A stretch of 64,000 nt of DNA from DASYTH01 sp045806965 (GCA_045806965.1 JBJMIG010000003.1:1-64000), one strand, 5' to 3'. Positions 17,256 through 26,619 are shown, counted from the first letter of the stretch. Notes: generated by a model not told the origin, from the letters alone. Made by a program: numbers and translations.

Positions 17256-17821
17256 GTGAGCGGACCGCGCAACATGGACGGGTTGCTCCTACTGGCCACT
17301 GTCGGACTCCTTGAGCCGCCACCGGATCGGCTGCATGCGCGTGGCGGTCTGGTCGGCCTTCCTAGGCTGCATCGCCGTGTCACTCGCGGCCAACATCGCC
17401 GCCGCTCCGCGCCTGGACTGGCAACCCGTCCTGGTGGCCGGCTGGCCCCCGGTGGCGCTCCTGCTGGCCGTCGAACTGCTCGCCCACCGCTCCCCGCGGC
17501 GCACCAAACCCAACCGGCCGTGGCTCGATACCGCCGCAGCCGCGCCGGTGGCCCAGCGAGGCAACGAGACTCGCACCGAGACCGGGAAGGTGTTCACTCT
17601 CGCCGAGGTCTCGCGCACCACCGAACAAGCGAGCGAGCCGACCGCTCAAGAGATCATGTGGGCGTACGGACATCCACGAGCAGGCCTCGCAGCCGGACGC
17701 CAACCGGCGCGGAACTGAGCGCGTCGCCACCACCGACTACGGCCGGACTGTGCTGCGCCGGTGGCGCGAGCAAGGCCGGATCCCTCGGCCCGGCGACCAG
17801 CACGCGAGCGGGGCGGTATGA
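17256..17821 (+). pseudogene. Degenerate second DUF2637 gene
   Basis: Homology to the preceding DUF2637 protein is spread over three frames. MDGLLLLATVGL (17274 on) matches VDGLLTTATVEL. CMRVAVWSAFLGCIAVSL to PPVALLLAVELL (frame of 17311) matches the helices. PTGAELS and then RVATTDYGRTVLRRWRE match the HTH tail in two other frames, ending at TGA 17821. At least three frame changes and a missing first helix show a dead gene. It probably arose by tandem duplication or by insertion of a second element. Confidence 0.72.
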
Positions 17822-17885
17822 CCACCCACTGCCCGCCATCCAGGTGCGCTCGCGCCACCAGCTACCACGGCTGGGGGGTCGTGCT

Positions 17886-18491
17886 TCAGCTCGGTTCGCG
17901 ATTTCCCAATCGCCGATGTACATAGGCCAGATCAAGCGAGCAATGCCCGGCGATACGTTCATGCACGCGCCTCAGCTCCGCATTGACGGTTTTCCCTTCA
18001 CTGAGATATACCACCATCATCGGGCGTGACGTTGCGGTTAACGCCTTGTTGATGGCCGCCCACAGGAGATCGCGGAAGGTGCGTGGCTTACCCCAGCAGA
18101 CATAACGCTGATTTTTGCCATCGGTCACCAGGCAGTGCATCGGCTTTTCGCCGACGCTGCCTGGCACGATCGTCCAGGTTTCGCCGAGAACCTCGCGGAT
18201 GAAGTCACTCGGGGGGGAAAGCCGTTGTGTGGTGTACTTGGCGAAGGAGCCGAAGTCCTCGAGTGCTCGTGCGTATTCCTTAAGTGGCCCATCTTTGAGC
18301 CAGACGCGCATACCTTCCGCTGTGTAGTAGTCAGCAAGTTCCCCGCCGATGGTGGGGTCCTCCACCCATCGGGTGTAGTGCTTAGTCTTCTCGCGGGCTG
18401 AGATATCCTCCCAGTCGAGCGAGCCTACCTGACGATAGAGTTCACTGATGACGGCATCCCGCACATCCTTCGGGACAGGTATCTCAGCCAT
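17886..18491 (-). CDS. Uncharacterised 201-aa protein closing the defence operon
   Basis: This acidic and aromatic-rich soluble protein (MAEIPVPKDVRDAVISELYR) starts 26 nt after the vsr stop on the same strand. It is the last gene of the MORC-nuclease-Z1-Dcm-Vsr run. No domain is recognised; a central W-rich stretch (LGETWTIVPGSVGEKPMHCL) and a basic C-terminus are the main features. Base composition is lower in GC than the flanking chromosome, matching the rest of the operon. An accessory defence or DNA-modification role is inferred only from position. Confidence 0.7.
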   Translation of the reverse strand: MAEIPVPKDVRDAVISELYRQVGSLDWEDISAREKTKHYTRWVEDPTIGGELADYYTAEGMRVWLKDGPLKEYARALEDFGSFAKYTTQRLSPPSDFIREVLGETWTIVPGSVGEKPMHCLVTDGKNQRYVCWGKPRTFRDLLWAAINKALTATSRPMMVVYLSEGKTVNAELRRVHERIAGHCSLDLAYVHRRLGNREPS

Positions 18492-18517
18492 CGGTCACTT
18501 TCTGTTGGCGGGCTCGG

Positions 18518-19255
18518 TTATGGACTGGGAGTATCGAGCGCTTCGATGACACGGCTGGCAGCGGCCTCTGGCTCTTCATGTTCCCAGCAGCGGACCACGG
18601 TCCAACCTTCGTCTGCCAGCGCGCGATTGGTTTCGGCGTCGCGTCGCTTGTTTTCGACGATCTTGACTGTCCAGAAGTCCGAGTTTTTCGTAGCGGGCCG
18701 GTAGTGTTCGGGACAGCCATGCCAGTAACAGCCGTCGACGAACACCGCCACTTGGGCATGCGGGAAGACGATGTCCGCAGAGCGGCGCAGGTGCGGAAGT
18801 GGCCGAATGGACACGCGATACCGCAAGCCGTAGGAATAGAGCAGGGCACGTAGCCGGCGCTCCGGGCCGGTGTCGCGTCCACGGTTACCCTGCATCGAAG
18901 CTCGAACCTCGGGGGAGGATGCCCAGGAATTCTCTGGTGGTGCCTCGTCATGGACCAAGCCTCTCGCCCGCGCGACCTCCCATCCCTCAACTAGGTTGGC
19001 TCGTCGTGTGGGATGGGCGACCGGACCGAGAGATTTCGACACCGTGCGTCCATTGGCTCGCCATCGCAGGTACGCATGAACCGCGTTGCCGCGCGCCATC
19101 GGTTTCAACACAATGGATCCGCGGGCGGTTGTACCGTTCACCAGCCGCACCGCGCGTCGGTGTCGTCCGCCCGCACTCTTGTCCTGTTCGGCATCGATCG
19201 CGGCCGCGGGGCGACCAGGTCGTGGCTGCCAGGCGCGGGCGGAAAGGGTCGTCAC
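18518..19255 (-). CDS. vsr: Very-short-patch mismatch endonuclease (Vsr) with N-terminal extension
   Basis: The C-terminal half of this 245-aa protein is a Vsr nuclease, which nicks at T:G mismatches formed when 5-methylcytosine deaminates. Visible motifs are the catalytic Asp in SADIVF (D161), the zinc/active-site block FVDGCYWHGCP (172-182) and the downstream FW. Residues 1-115 are an added region. One segment of it (NAVHAYLRWRANGRTVSKSL) resembles small beta-sheet DNA-binding domains of the AP2/arm-binding kind. The GTG start overlaps the dcm stop by 4 nt, so repair and methylation are made together. Confidence 0.9.
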   Translation of the reverse strand: MTTLSARAWQPRPGRPAAAIDAEQDKSAGGRHRRAVRLVNGTTARGSIVLKPMARGNAVHAYLRWRANGRTVSKSLGPVAHPTRRANLVEGWEVARARGLVHDEAPPENSWASSPEVRASMQGNRGRDTGPERRLRALLYSYGLRYRVSIRPLPHLRRSADIVFPHAQVAVFVDGCYWHGCPEHYRPATKNSDFWTVKIVENKRRDAETNRALADEGWTVVRCWEHEEPEAAASRVIEALDTPSP

Positions 19256-20556
19256 GAACGCCGCTCAACGTCGTCTAGAACGGTCGCCACAGCCTTCGCG
19301 AAGACTTCGCCCAGCAACACCGGGACCGCGTTGCCCAGTTGACGCATCTTCTCGCCGCGAGGGCCGCACAGCACCCAATCGTCCGGAAAGGTCATTACCC
19401 GGGCGGCTTCCCGGACGGTCATGTAGCGGTGGCGGTACCGTTGTTCCCCTGCCTTCCGCCCAGCGGTGCGGGTGTCGGTCAAAATGACGGACTCGCCACC
19501 AGGAACGCCGTGCACGCCCGCCTTCACCGTCTTCGCTGGACGGTCGAGCACGTTAGGCGTATGACCGGGGTAGATCCGCGCGTCTGGCCACCCGACATGG
19601 TCCCTGGGCATATCGTCGTGCTGGGTCCGGTCAAGCCGGTCCCAGGGAATCGCTGGCAATTGTTTGGACCGCTCGTCTATCCCCGCGAGTGCGTCACGCA
19701 GAGTTCGCCATGGTTTGAGCTTGGGGTCGACGTTGCCCAGGGAGAGTGCGCTTTGAAGTCCGGCCATGACGTGGCTGCGAACGTGCTTGGGAACCTTCGG
19801 GTGGCGGTCCCAGTACTCCCCGCTAACCAGTGACCGCAGCAGCGCACCCTCGGAATGTGTCTTCCCTACGGCCTCGCGCAAGAGTGATTCGTCGATATTC
19901 AGGTCGCTGCGAAATGCGACGATGATGACGCGATTTCTGATCTGGGGCACGCCATAGTCTGCCGCGTTCACCTCGAACTTGTGCACACGGTAGCGTTCGC
20001 GAGGATGAGTTTTGTCGAGCTTCCTTCGACGCTCGATAAGGGCGTTGTGGTGAAGCCACGACACATCGTCGTCTCGCTCGACAAAGGGGAACTCTAGCTC
20101 TCGGATAATATAGTCAAAGTAGGGCTTGAAGGAGGGGCGCAGCAATCCGCGAACATTTTCGCAGATCACAGCCTTGGGTTGAATCTCGCGTATGGCCCGG
20201 AACATTTCTGGGAACATGTTCCGCTTGTCCTCGTCGCCTTTCGCGACACCGCCAAGACTGAAGGGCTGACAAGGCGGACCGCCTGCCAGAAGGTCGACCT
20301 TGTCGTTTAGGTACGCCATCTTCAAATCGCGTACGTCCCCCCGGACGAGCAGTCCCGGCTCGCCTGGCTCCGGGATTCGCTCCTCCTCACCTCGGAGCAT
20401 CACACCGTTGGCCTCAAGGGTGTCACACGCGTGCTTGACGTACTCGTTAAGCAGGACTGGCCGGAAGCCCGACCGGTGAACCGCCATGGCGAGCCCACCA
20501 CCGCCTGCGAACAGCTCGACCGACGTGCGCTGCGTCGATGTTCGCTCAGCCGGCAT
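19252..20556 (-). CDS. dcm: DNA cytosine-C5 methyltransferase
   Basis: This 434-aa protein contains the ordered C5-methyltransferase motifs: I (ELFAGGGGL), IV with the catalytic Cys (GGPPCQPFS, C96), VI (ENVRGL, about 133) and VIII (a QIRNRV segment). IX-X lies at the C-terminus (LGNAVPVLLGE). It methylates cytosine in a specific sequence, probably marking self DNA; the target cannot be read. It lies 73 bp after the Z1 gene and overlaps vsr. The coupling matches systems where methylation and T:G repair travel together. Confidence 0.93.
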   Translation of the reverse strand: MPAERTSTQRTSVELFAGGGGLAMAVHRSGFRPVLLNEYVKHACDTLEANGVMLRGEEERIPEPGEPGLLVRGDVRDLKMAYLNDKVDLLAGGPPCQPFSLGGVAKGDEDKRNMFPEMFRAIREIQPKAVICENVRGLLRPSFKPYFDYIIRELEFPFVERDDDVSWLHHNALIERRRKLDKTHPRERYRVHKFEVNAADYGVPQIRNRVIIVAFRSDLNIDESLLREAVGKTHSEGALLRSLVSGEYWDRHPKVPKHVRSHVMAGLQSALSLGNVDPKLKPWRTLRDALAGIDERSKQLPAIPWDRLDRTQHDDMPRDHVGWPDARIYPGHTPNVLDRPAKTVKAGVHGVPGGESVILTDTRTAGRKAGEQRYRHRYMTVREAARVMTFPDDWVLCGPRGEKMRQLGNAVPVLLGEVFAKAVATVLDDVERRS

Positions 20557-20629
20557 GACCGAATCCTACCGTGCCATGTGGCCCGTCCGCGGGAGGCCAA
20601 CCCTCGTGTCTTGCCTGGTACGGGAGCCT

Positions 20630-23506
20630 TTACTGCTCATCGACGATCGCGTACAGCGGCTTCCCGGGCACCGCGACCTTGTAGATCAGCGGGCGCCGGT
20701 CACCGGGGATCGCATCCGTCGGCAGCTGGAGTCGTAGGGCCATCACAATGCCGCTGGGGTAGCCATCGGTAGTGAGTGTCGCACTGTCCCGCTCCTTGTC
20801 CATGATCGGGTACAGGAGGATGTATCCAGTGCGGGCCGTACCTTGCGATAGTTCCTCGACGGCGGCGCGGTGCAGGCTTTCGGAGTTGCCCCGGATGTGG
20901 ATAGCCCGTTCGACCTTCCTGCCGTGGACCGTAAACTCGTCAATTCCCCTGAGGTTGACTCGCCGACCGTTCTTCTGTTGTGGAAGAATCACCTTCCAGT
21001 CCTCGATAACGTCGTCGGGAAGGCTCGCGATCCATGCGAAGTCGGGAGCGAAGGTATCAGAGGTTGCCCACTTCAGCGTCCGCAGGACGTCGACCATCGT
21101 GGCCTGGCTAACGCTGCCGATGAATGCGCCAAACGAGCCTTTGGCGCTCGTGAGTAGTCGCATATCCTTGGCCGCAGCCGTGAGAAGGGGAACACAAGCG
21201 TCGATGTTGTGGTCTAGAGCAGCCTCGTCGTCGATGCTCGGATATCCGGAGCTTGGTTCCTTGGCGAGCGTTCTTCTCTGCACCAGCCTGGCATTGCGCA
21301 TTTTGTTCGCGGCGGTTGGACGCAGGCCTCGTCGTGAAACCAGCGGCTGGATCTCCTCGGGGGTGACGGCGGGGCGTCCCTCTACCATGACGGAATACTG
21401 CCGTAGCTCGTTCCGGAAGTCCTCCTCGTCCCGGCAGGCGGCTTCGAACGCGTCTCGAACGTCTGGCGTGATGTACAGCCGGACCAGATCCCGATAGCCC
21501 GGACGGAAGCCGAACCAGCGGCCCATTTGCATCAGCGCCTCGGCGTGCCCTACGTTCCGGGAGTAATAGGTCACCGTCAGCCCTTCGACCGTGAACCCTC
21601 GCGCGAGCTTGTTCCCTCCGACGAGGACACGCCAGACTGAACGCTTGTCGAAGTCGAGGTCCTCTTGTTCGATGTCCGTGTCGCTGTTGACAACCAGCAC
21701 GGGGTTGCCATTCGGTGCGATCTTCCGTGCGACCGCGCCGAGGTGCGGCATGAGCTCGTCGAATGAGGCGGGCGACGGGTAGCCCATGTCAAGTGCGATT
21801 GCTACCGGGCCAAAGTCTTGTTCGAAAAGATCACGAAGCCGACCGAAGGCCCTGCCGCTCAGATACCCGCCAGAACGCCACAGGTCGCGGATAGAGTCGG
21901 CACGGGTTCGCTGCGCGTCCTTACGCATTGTTTCGTGGACGAGCATCGTGTGGTGCTTGAATTGCCGCTCGAATTCCTCGGGTTTCTGACTCTCTCGAAA
22001 GAGCTTGATAGCTCCGGCCAGCACGAATGAGTCCAGAGCGGACCGCAACTCGGCCTCTTCGTCATCCTTGCCCAGGAGCCTGAGGTGGGCCTTCTCTTTA
22101 GAATTGGCGTATGTCTTCTCCGTTTCAGGGATCGTAAGGTCAAGGTCGTGGAAGTCTTCCGCACCCATGTAGCCAACCGGTCGCTGCAAGGCGATAAGGT
22201 AGTCCTTCGGGAAGATGTCCTCGTCGTCGGTGGGGTCGACAAACACGTTCGCGAACGGCGTCGCCGTGTATCCGACGTATTGGGCGCGAGGAAGCATGCT
22301 CAATAGGCTCGAGATATGCTTGTTGATCGCGGTGCGCTTCTTCTTCTCCTCAACCCACTTCTTTGGATCTGTGGTGTTGACCGAAGCTTGGTCGGACTCG
22401 TCGTCGATGATGAGCGTGGGAATGTTCTCCAGCTTGTCCGCGTTATGCTTGAGATCCTTGACCAGGTTGTTCAACACCGAGGAATTCTTCTTGACGATGC
22501 TCAAGCGAGCATCGCTGGTGAAAAGGTTCTCCGGGTGCCACAGCGGCTTAGTTCGATCCCGGCGCTCGAACTCTAGTGCGGGGAGCCCTTGCTGGAGCTT
22601 GCGATAGTCGCGTTCGCGTGTGGTCATGCGATAGATGTCCGGCTTGCCGATCTCCGATGGGCGCGCGCCGTGACTAACGAACTTTCCCTTCACCCAATCC
22701 TCGTCATCGAGATAGTCGACGCGTTCTCGCGCGCTCTCGTCGTTCTCGTCCGCGCCGCGGAGGACGTTCTCCCGCCCGACCAATTCCATGTCGAGACGCC
22801 GTTGTGTCTGCGCACGCAGCAGGTTCGTCGTGCCGGTCAGCACGATGATCAACCGGTATCCGGCATCGATAGCCTTGGCGATCACACCGGTGAAGTTCGC
22901 GGTCTTACCGCTCTGGACATAGCCCACCACGAGCCCTTTGGTTTGCCCTGCTTTCTCCCGTGAGGGTTCGATCAGTCGCTCGACGATGTGCGTCGTGGCG
23001 ATGTCGAGGTCCGCTATCGCTTCAGCGCCCCACCCACGGCGCACATCGAGGTAATCGACGTAGTCCTTCCAGTAGAAGCTCCGTTCGCGCCTGATCTCCT
23101 CGGTGTACCACGGATCCCACTCGCCGGCGATGACCGTCGTGCCGTCGCCGCTAAAGATGGGGAAGTGCTTGTCGAACTCCCGCACGGTCTCCTCGTCGAG
23201 CCGCAGCGCCTCGACCACCAAGGCTCGGCGCTGCTTGGTGTTGGGTCGGGTGTCCCCGGTCCATGGGTTGCCCTCGATCGGGGCATAGTCCCATTTCGCG
23301 AGGTTGACGTGGAGGGCGCGACGCAGCACATCGTTCGGTCCGGAGGTGGCCAGGTGTTCCCGCAGTCGTGGCTCTGACACGTCGAGATCTGGATCGATGT
23401 CCTCAGCCTCGACGAGTGCACGCCGAACGAGGCCTCTCGGGGCGTTGTCCGCCATAGCACGCAGAGCGTTCGTGTACGCCTCAGCAAGTGCGCCTGTCAT
23501 GTTCAT
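20630..23506 (-). CDS. Z1-domain superfamily II helicase-like ATPase
   Basis: This 958-aa protein carries a Walker A motif (GYVQSGKT, about 195-202), a Walker B-like LIIDDESDQ, a helicase motif III-like GYTATPFAN, and a C-terminal half with LVGGNKLARGFTVEGLT and QMGRWFGFRPGY. These are the hallmarks of Z1 proteins, which are linked to MORC/MutL-type restriction systems. It probably translocates on or remodels DNA for the partner nuclease. A 4-nt overlap joins it to the upstream DUF4420 gene. This is the largest gene of the operon. Confidence 0.9.
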   Translation of the reverse strand: MNMTGALAEAYTNALRAMADNAPRGLVRRALVEAEDIDPDLDVSEPRLREHLATSGPNDVLRRALHVNLAKWDYAPIEGNPWTGDTRPNTKQRRALVVEALRLDEETVREFDKHFPIFSGDGTTVIAGEWDPWYTEEIRRERSFYWKDYVDYLDVRRGWGAEAIADLDIATTHIVERLIEPSREKAGQTKGLVVGYVQSGKTANFTGVIAKAIDAGYRLIIVLTGTTNLLRAQTQRRLDMELVGRENVLRGADENDESARERVDYLDDEDWVKGKFVSHGARPSEIGKPDIYRMTTRERDYRKLQQGLPALEFERRDRTKPLWHPENLFTSDARLSIVKKNSSVLNNLVKDLKHNADKLENIPTLIIDDESDQASVNTTDPKKWVEEKKKRTAINKHISSLLSMLPRAQYVGYTATPFANVFVDPTDDEDIFPKDYLIALQRPVGYMGAEDFHDLDLTIPETEKTYANSKEKAHLRLLGKDDEEAELRSALDSFVLAGAIKLFRESQKPEEFERQFKHHTMLVHETMRKDAQRTRADSIRDLWRSGGYLSGRAFGRLRDLFEQDFGPVAIALDMGYPSPASFDELMPHLGAVARKIAPNGNPVLVVNSDTDIEQEDLDFDKRSVWRVLVGGNKLARGFTVEGLTVTYYSRNVGHAEALMQMGRWFGFRPGYRDLVRLYITPDVRDAFEAACRDEEDFRNELRQYSVMVEGRPAVTPEEIQPLVSRRGLRPTAANKMRNARLVQRRTLAKEPSSGYPSIDDEAALDHNIDACVPLLTAAAKDMRLLTSAKGSFGAFIGSVSQATMVDVLRTLKWATSDTFAPDFAWIASLPDDVIEDWKVILPQQKNGRRVNLRGIDEFTVHGRKVERAIHIRGNSESLHRAAVEELSQGTARTGYILLYPIMDKERDSATLTTDGYPSGIVMALRLQLPTDAIPGDRRPLIYKVAVPGKPLYAIVDEQ

Positions 23507-24498
23507 CCTTCGAACCCGACAGCGGTGGCGATCACGCCGGGTATGGGTAGGTGACTCGTTAGCCCGTTCAGATCGATCCTGTACTTGACATCAAGAATCC
23601 TCTCGAATGGCACATCGTCCTGTCGAAGTGAGTCAGGTGTCAGACGAGGGAACTCGTCCACGACCGCGAAGGCGGTGCTGTCCGTGCGTCGTGTCCACAC
23701 AGTCACCAAACGGTCCCGCTCAGCCTCCTCCCAACCTGAGCCGGCAAGTCCGTTCTCGAATCCGTCTCGGACCTCGCCGATCTCGAGCCTGCCTCGGAGG
23801 AGATCAACCAAGGCGGGGAGGGTTTTGCCATCCCCTGCGCCAGCGGTCGTCACCTGGTGTGAGACCAGCCAAAGGGGCCGCTGCATGGTCGGGACAAGTT
23901 GGGTCAACGACTCGATCCAGTGTGTGCGGCGTTCTCCACTCGTGGTCTTGACCTCCAGGTCCAGTTCGGGCAGGCCGAAGTCGTGTTCCTCAGCCTGCCC
24001 ACCTCGCCAGGCCTGGATCGCGCTCCGAGGACCGATCGTGTTGATGAGTCCCCCCACGACGAGCAGTTCGCCGAACAGCCCCACCTCGCGCTCGCGGGAC
24101 ATTGATCCGGGAGCGCGTAGCAGCGACGAGAGCTTTCTAAGCGTCGCCCGCAGGGCCGCGCTCGGCGTGAAACCGGCTAGCTGGACGCGATCGACCATCG
24201 AACACAGAATCGGGTACGCATCGCGGAATAGGGCGGCGTCCGTGACGACAACTTCGAAGTATCGTTCGCCGTCACGCGCCGTGATACGGCTGACGATGTT
24301 GCGCAAGCCTGTCGCCGGAGCTGTGACACCCGCGCGAACCTCGATACGAAGTCCCAGTTCCGGCGTGATCGGCTCGATGAACATGCCAGCCGCCGGGGTG
24401 CCGGGCACCGGGAGCGACATCGGTACCCGGTTATTGAGGTACTGATCGAATCCATCCGGGGAGAGGTGCCTCTCACCGGCGGTTGGGTTCACGGTCAC
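23503..24498 (-). CDS. PD-(D/E)XK nuclease-like protein, DUF4420 family
   Basis: This 331-aa protein fits the DUF4420 family. In the central fold the acidic set is visible: E144 in GLFGELLVV, D173 in EEHDF, and E182-x-K184 in LEVKTT. The architecture is that of a restriction-type nuclease. The start is taken as GTG 24498, which overlaps the stop of the MORC-like gene (GTGA). A longer frame from 24540 would overlap it by 46 nt. It most likely supplies DNA cleavage for the MORC/Z1 system. Confidence 0.88.
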   Translation of the reverse strand: MTVNPTAGERHLSPDGFDQYLNNRVPMSLPVPGTPAAGMFIEPITPELGLRIEVRAGVTAPATGLRNIVSRITARDGERYFEVVVTDAALFRDAYPILCSMVDRVQLAGFTPSAALRATLRKLSSLLRAPGSMSREREVGLFGELLVVGGLINTIGPRSAIQAWRGGQAEEHDFGLPELDLEVKTTSGERRTHWIESLTQLVPTMQRPLWLVSHQVTTAGAGDGKTLPALVDLLRGRLEIGEVRDGFENGLAGSGWEEAERDRLVTVWTRRTDSTAFAVVDEFPRLTPDSLRQDDVPFERILDVKYRIDLNGLTSHLPIPGVIATAVGFEG

Positions 24499-26000
24499 TG
24501 TCGTTCGGCCTGCACTGCCGCGGTAAGGATGGTCTGCCACAGATCGATGTTGTCCTTGTCTCTCGGGCCGAGATGGTTGCCCTCGAACACATTCGCGACC
24601 AACAGATACAGGACTGACTTAAGCAACGGCAGATCGTTGAGACCACCGTGCTTGCCGCCGAGCAGCATCGTGCGGTAGCGCTTGTTTAGCCAAAGGGTGT
24701 GTGTCTCACGATCGATGCGGAAAAACGAGTCGTCGCTGAACGTGTCCCATCTGATGTCAATGGGGTCTTCGCTGCGCAGACCGGGGACCTCGCGTTCGAT
24801 CGTGGATCGCACGCGAGGTGGTAGCCCAGAGCCGGGGTGGATCATCGGAGTACGTTTGGCTGTTCGTGTCCGGGAGTCCCGGTACACCTGCTCCGCGATG
24901 TCGAGATAGCTGTTGAGCGTCGTCCCGTCCGAGGCACGAGCAGCCGCCGCGAGCTGGGCGAACTCGGGGCCGACCTGGACGCGTGACTTCTCCGGGTTCA
25001 TGTGGAATAGGCCGCTCGCGTCACCATCGATGTTCACCTCGACCCTGGCCAACTGGAGCCGGGCGTCCGAGGCGTGTACGCCGACCCAGCCGCCGGCCTG
25101 TAGGAGCCGGTCGCGGCGGTAGAAGTACAGGCCCTGATGCTCCGTCGGGTTACCCGACAATCGGAATTGGGGTGTGCTTGACCGGCCGGGCCACAGATGG
25201 CAACGGAAGGTGAGACGCCGGTCGTCAGCCCCCGCCGTCAAGTCCTTGGGGAAGTCGGCCCGTCCTGTTCGGGTGTAGCCGAAGGGGTCGATCGGCGTGA
25301 CGGGCACCGGCGGGCTAATGAACGAGGTGTCGACGTCCTGGACGTCGAAGTCGACGATGAGGCGCTCGTCTGCCAAGAACCGGTGGAAGACCATGCCCAG
25401 ATGCTGGCACGTCGTGGTGATCGCGAGGTCGATGTACTCCTCGACGCGCCGCAGATTGTCCGTCGCCGGAAAGGCAACCACCTTGTCCCAACGGATCACT
25501 GTTCCCTTGTCCTGCAACGAGAAGGGCCACTCACGAGCAAACTCATTCTCGATGAACTGGGAGGGGACGATGTCGCAGTGGAAGCCCCGCCGCATGGCCT
25601 CGTCCGGACGCCAGAGTCGTCCGACTGCCTGGTGACCGGCGGCACGCGACATCACCGTTAGGCTCCGGGCTTGGCTGAAGGATGCCGCTTTCAGACCGAG
25701 CCCGAAATGACCAAGGTCGCCATCTTGGTACTCACGCCTACCACCGATCGTCATCGCCACGTCGATCGCGTCCGGTGCCATGCCTCGCCCGTCGTCGACG
25801 ACGTAGAGCGTCGCCAACCTGCTGCCCGACCGGACAAGCCGGATCAACACGTGAGTCGCTTCCGCGTCGATCGCGTTGTCAACAAGATCCGCGAGCGCTG
25901 TCTGGAGGGAGTGATTTCGGCCGATGGAGTCCAAAGCCCTCGGATCCGGTGGCAACTCGATGCTGCCATCGGTGGGGACTTCCTGACTCCACTCGATCAC
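24495..26000 (-). CDS. MORC/MutL-like GHKL ATPase of a restriction-type system
   Basis: This 501-aa protein has an N-terminal GHKL ATP-binding fold: N-box TALADLVDNAID (about 34-45), G1 VVDDGRGM (about 67-74) and G2 GHFGLGLKAASF (about 97-108). An S5-like transducer domain follows and then a C-terminal region without nuclease motifs. It resembles bacterial MORC relatives found in restriction-modification neighbourhoods rather than MutL or HSP90. ATP-driven clamping on DNA is the expected role. The GTG start at 26000 makes it first in the six-gene operon. Its promoter must lie in 26001-26310. Confidence 0.88.
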   Translation of the reverse strand: MIEWSQEVPTDGSIELPPDPRALDSIGRNHSLQTALADLVDNAIDAEATHVLIRLVRSGSRLATLYVVDDGRGMAPDAIDVAMTIGGRREYQDGDLGHFGLGLKAASFSQARSLTVMSRAAGHQAVGRLWRPDEAMRRGFHCDIVPSQFIENEFAREWPFSLQDKGTVIRWDKVVAFPATDNLRRVEEYIDLAITTTCQHLGMVFHRFLADERLIVDFDVQDVDTSFISPPVPVTPIDPFGYTRTGRADFPKDLTAGADDRRLTFRCHLWPGRSSTPQFRLSGNPTEHQGLYFYRRDRLLQAGGWVGVHASDARLQLARVEVNIDGDASGLFHMNPEKSRVQVGPEFAQLAAAARASDGTTLNSYLDIAEQVYRDSRTRTAKRTPMIHPGSGLPPRVRSTIEREVPGLRSEDPIDIRWDTFSDDSFFRIDRETHTLWLNKRYRTMLLGGKHGGLNDLPLLKSVLYLLVANVFEGNHLGPRDKDNIDLWQTILTAAVQAERQ

Positions 26001-26310
26001 GGTGTTAGGCCCCCAACTCCGATCGAATCCAGCGTGGCTCGGGTGGAGGTGCCCGCGTTCGACGGCTTGGGCGTCGCCTCTGCCACTGCTAACCCGTATA
26101 GCCCATCGTCAGCCTTCCGTTACCGACCTTACTCAAACTATGCCGACCCCTCGGGTGAACTCGAACGACCCAAGGGTCACTCTGCGTGTTCGATACCGTC
26201 GCGGGCAGAACTGACTGAGTAAGACTACCCGTTCTGTAGTGACTGGGCTCCGTAGCGTGCTCGTGTGCGTCACACTGTCGACTGCTGGGAGTGCTGGGCG
26301 AGGGGATGAG
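26001..26310. other. Divergent intergenic region, defence operon / ESX-substrate operon
   Basis: No gene is supported here. On the minus strand TATACG at 26096-26101 could be a -10 box for the MORC operon. On the plus strand the end carries the ribosome-binding site AGGGG at 26301-26305 for the next gene. GC content is lower than in flanking core DNA. Confidence 0.5.
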
Positions 26311-26616
26311 ATGGCACCAGGAGACGGGTTCGCGGTTACTCCCGAGGTCTTGAAGGACGTAGCCATGCAGTTGGGTGGCATTGCGGAGGATGCGCACCGC
26401 AACGCCGCGGTGTTGAGCGGCATTCAGGACGCTATGAATGACCAGGCGCGCGGCTTCGACGTGATGCGGGCCGCCGCGGATTGCGAGTCGAGCTGGCAAC
26501 GAGCGGTGCAGACGCAGGCGGCCAAACTCGCCGTGGACGGCGACACGCTGGATCTCAACGCGGCCAGCTACTTGACCACTGAGCAGGGGAACACCACGCG
26601 GATGGGGGGTCGGTGA
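26311..26616 (+). CDS. EspC/WXG100-like ESX substrate-type protein
   Basis: This 101-aa helical protein, starting MAPGDGFAVTPEVLKDVAMQ, resembles small EspC/WXG100-type secretion partners: helix, short turn, helix, with a Trp near the centre (ESSWQRAVQT). The ATG at 26311 is preceded by AGGGG at 6 nt; a longer upstream start lacks a site. It is 3 nt from the DUF1023 gene, so the two probably form a co-secreted or chaperone-substrate pair for a type VII system encoded elsewhere. Confidence 0.65.
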   Translation: MAPGDGFAVTPEVLKDVAMQLGGIAEDAHRNAAVLSGIQDAMNDQARGFDVMRAAADCESSWQRAVQTQAAKLAVDGDTLDLNAASYLTTEQGNTTRMGGR

Positions 26617-26619
26617 GCC

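Noticed and set aside
20557..20629. Separate transcription unit break between Z1 and dcm
   Set aside because: The 73-bp gap shows no hairpin or clear promoter, so one operon remains the simpler reading.
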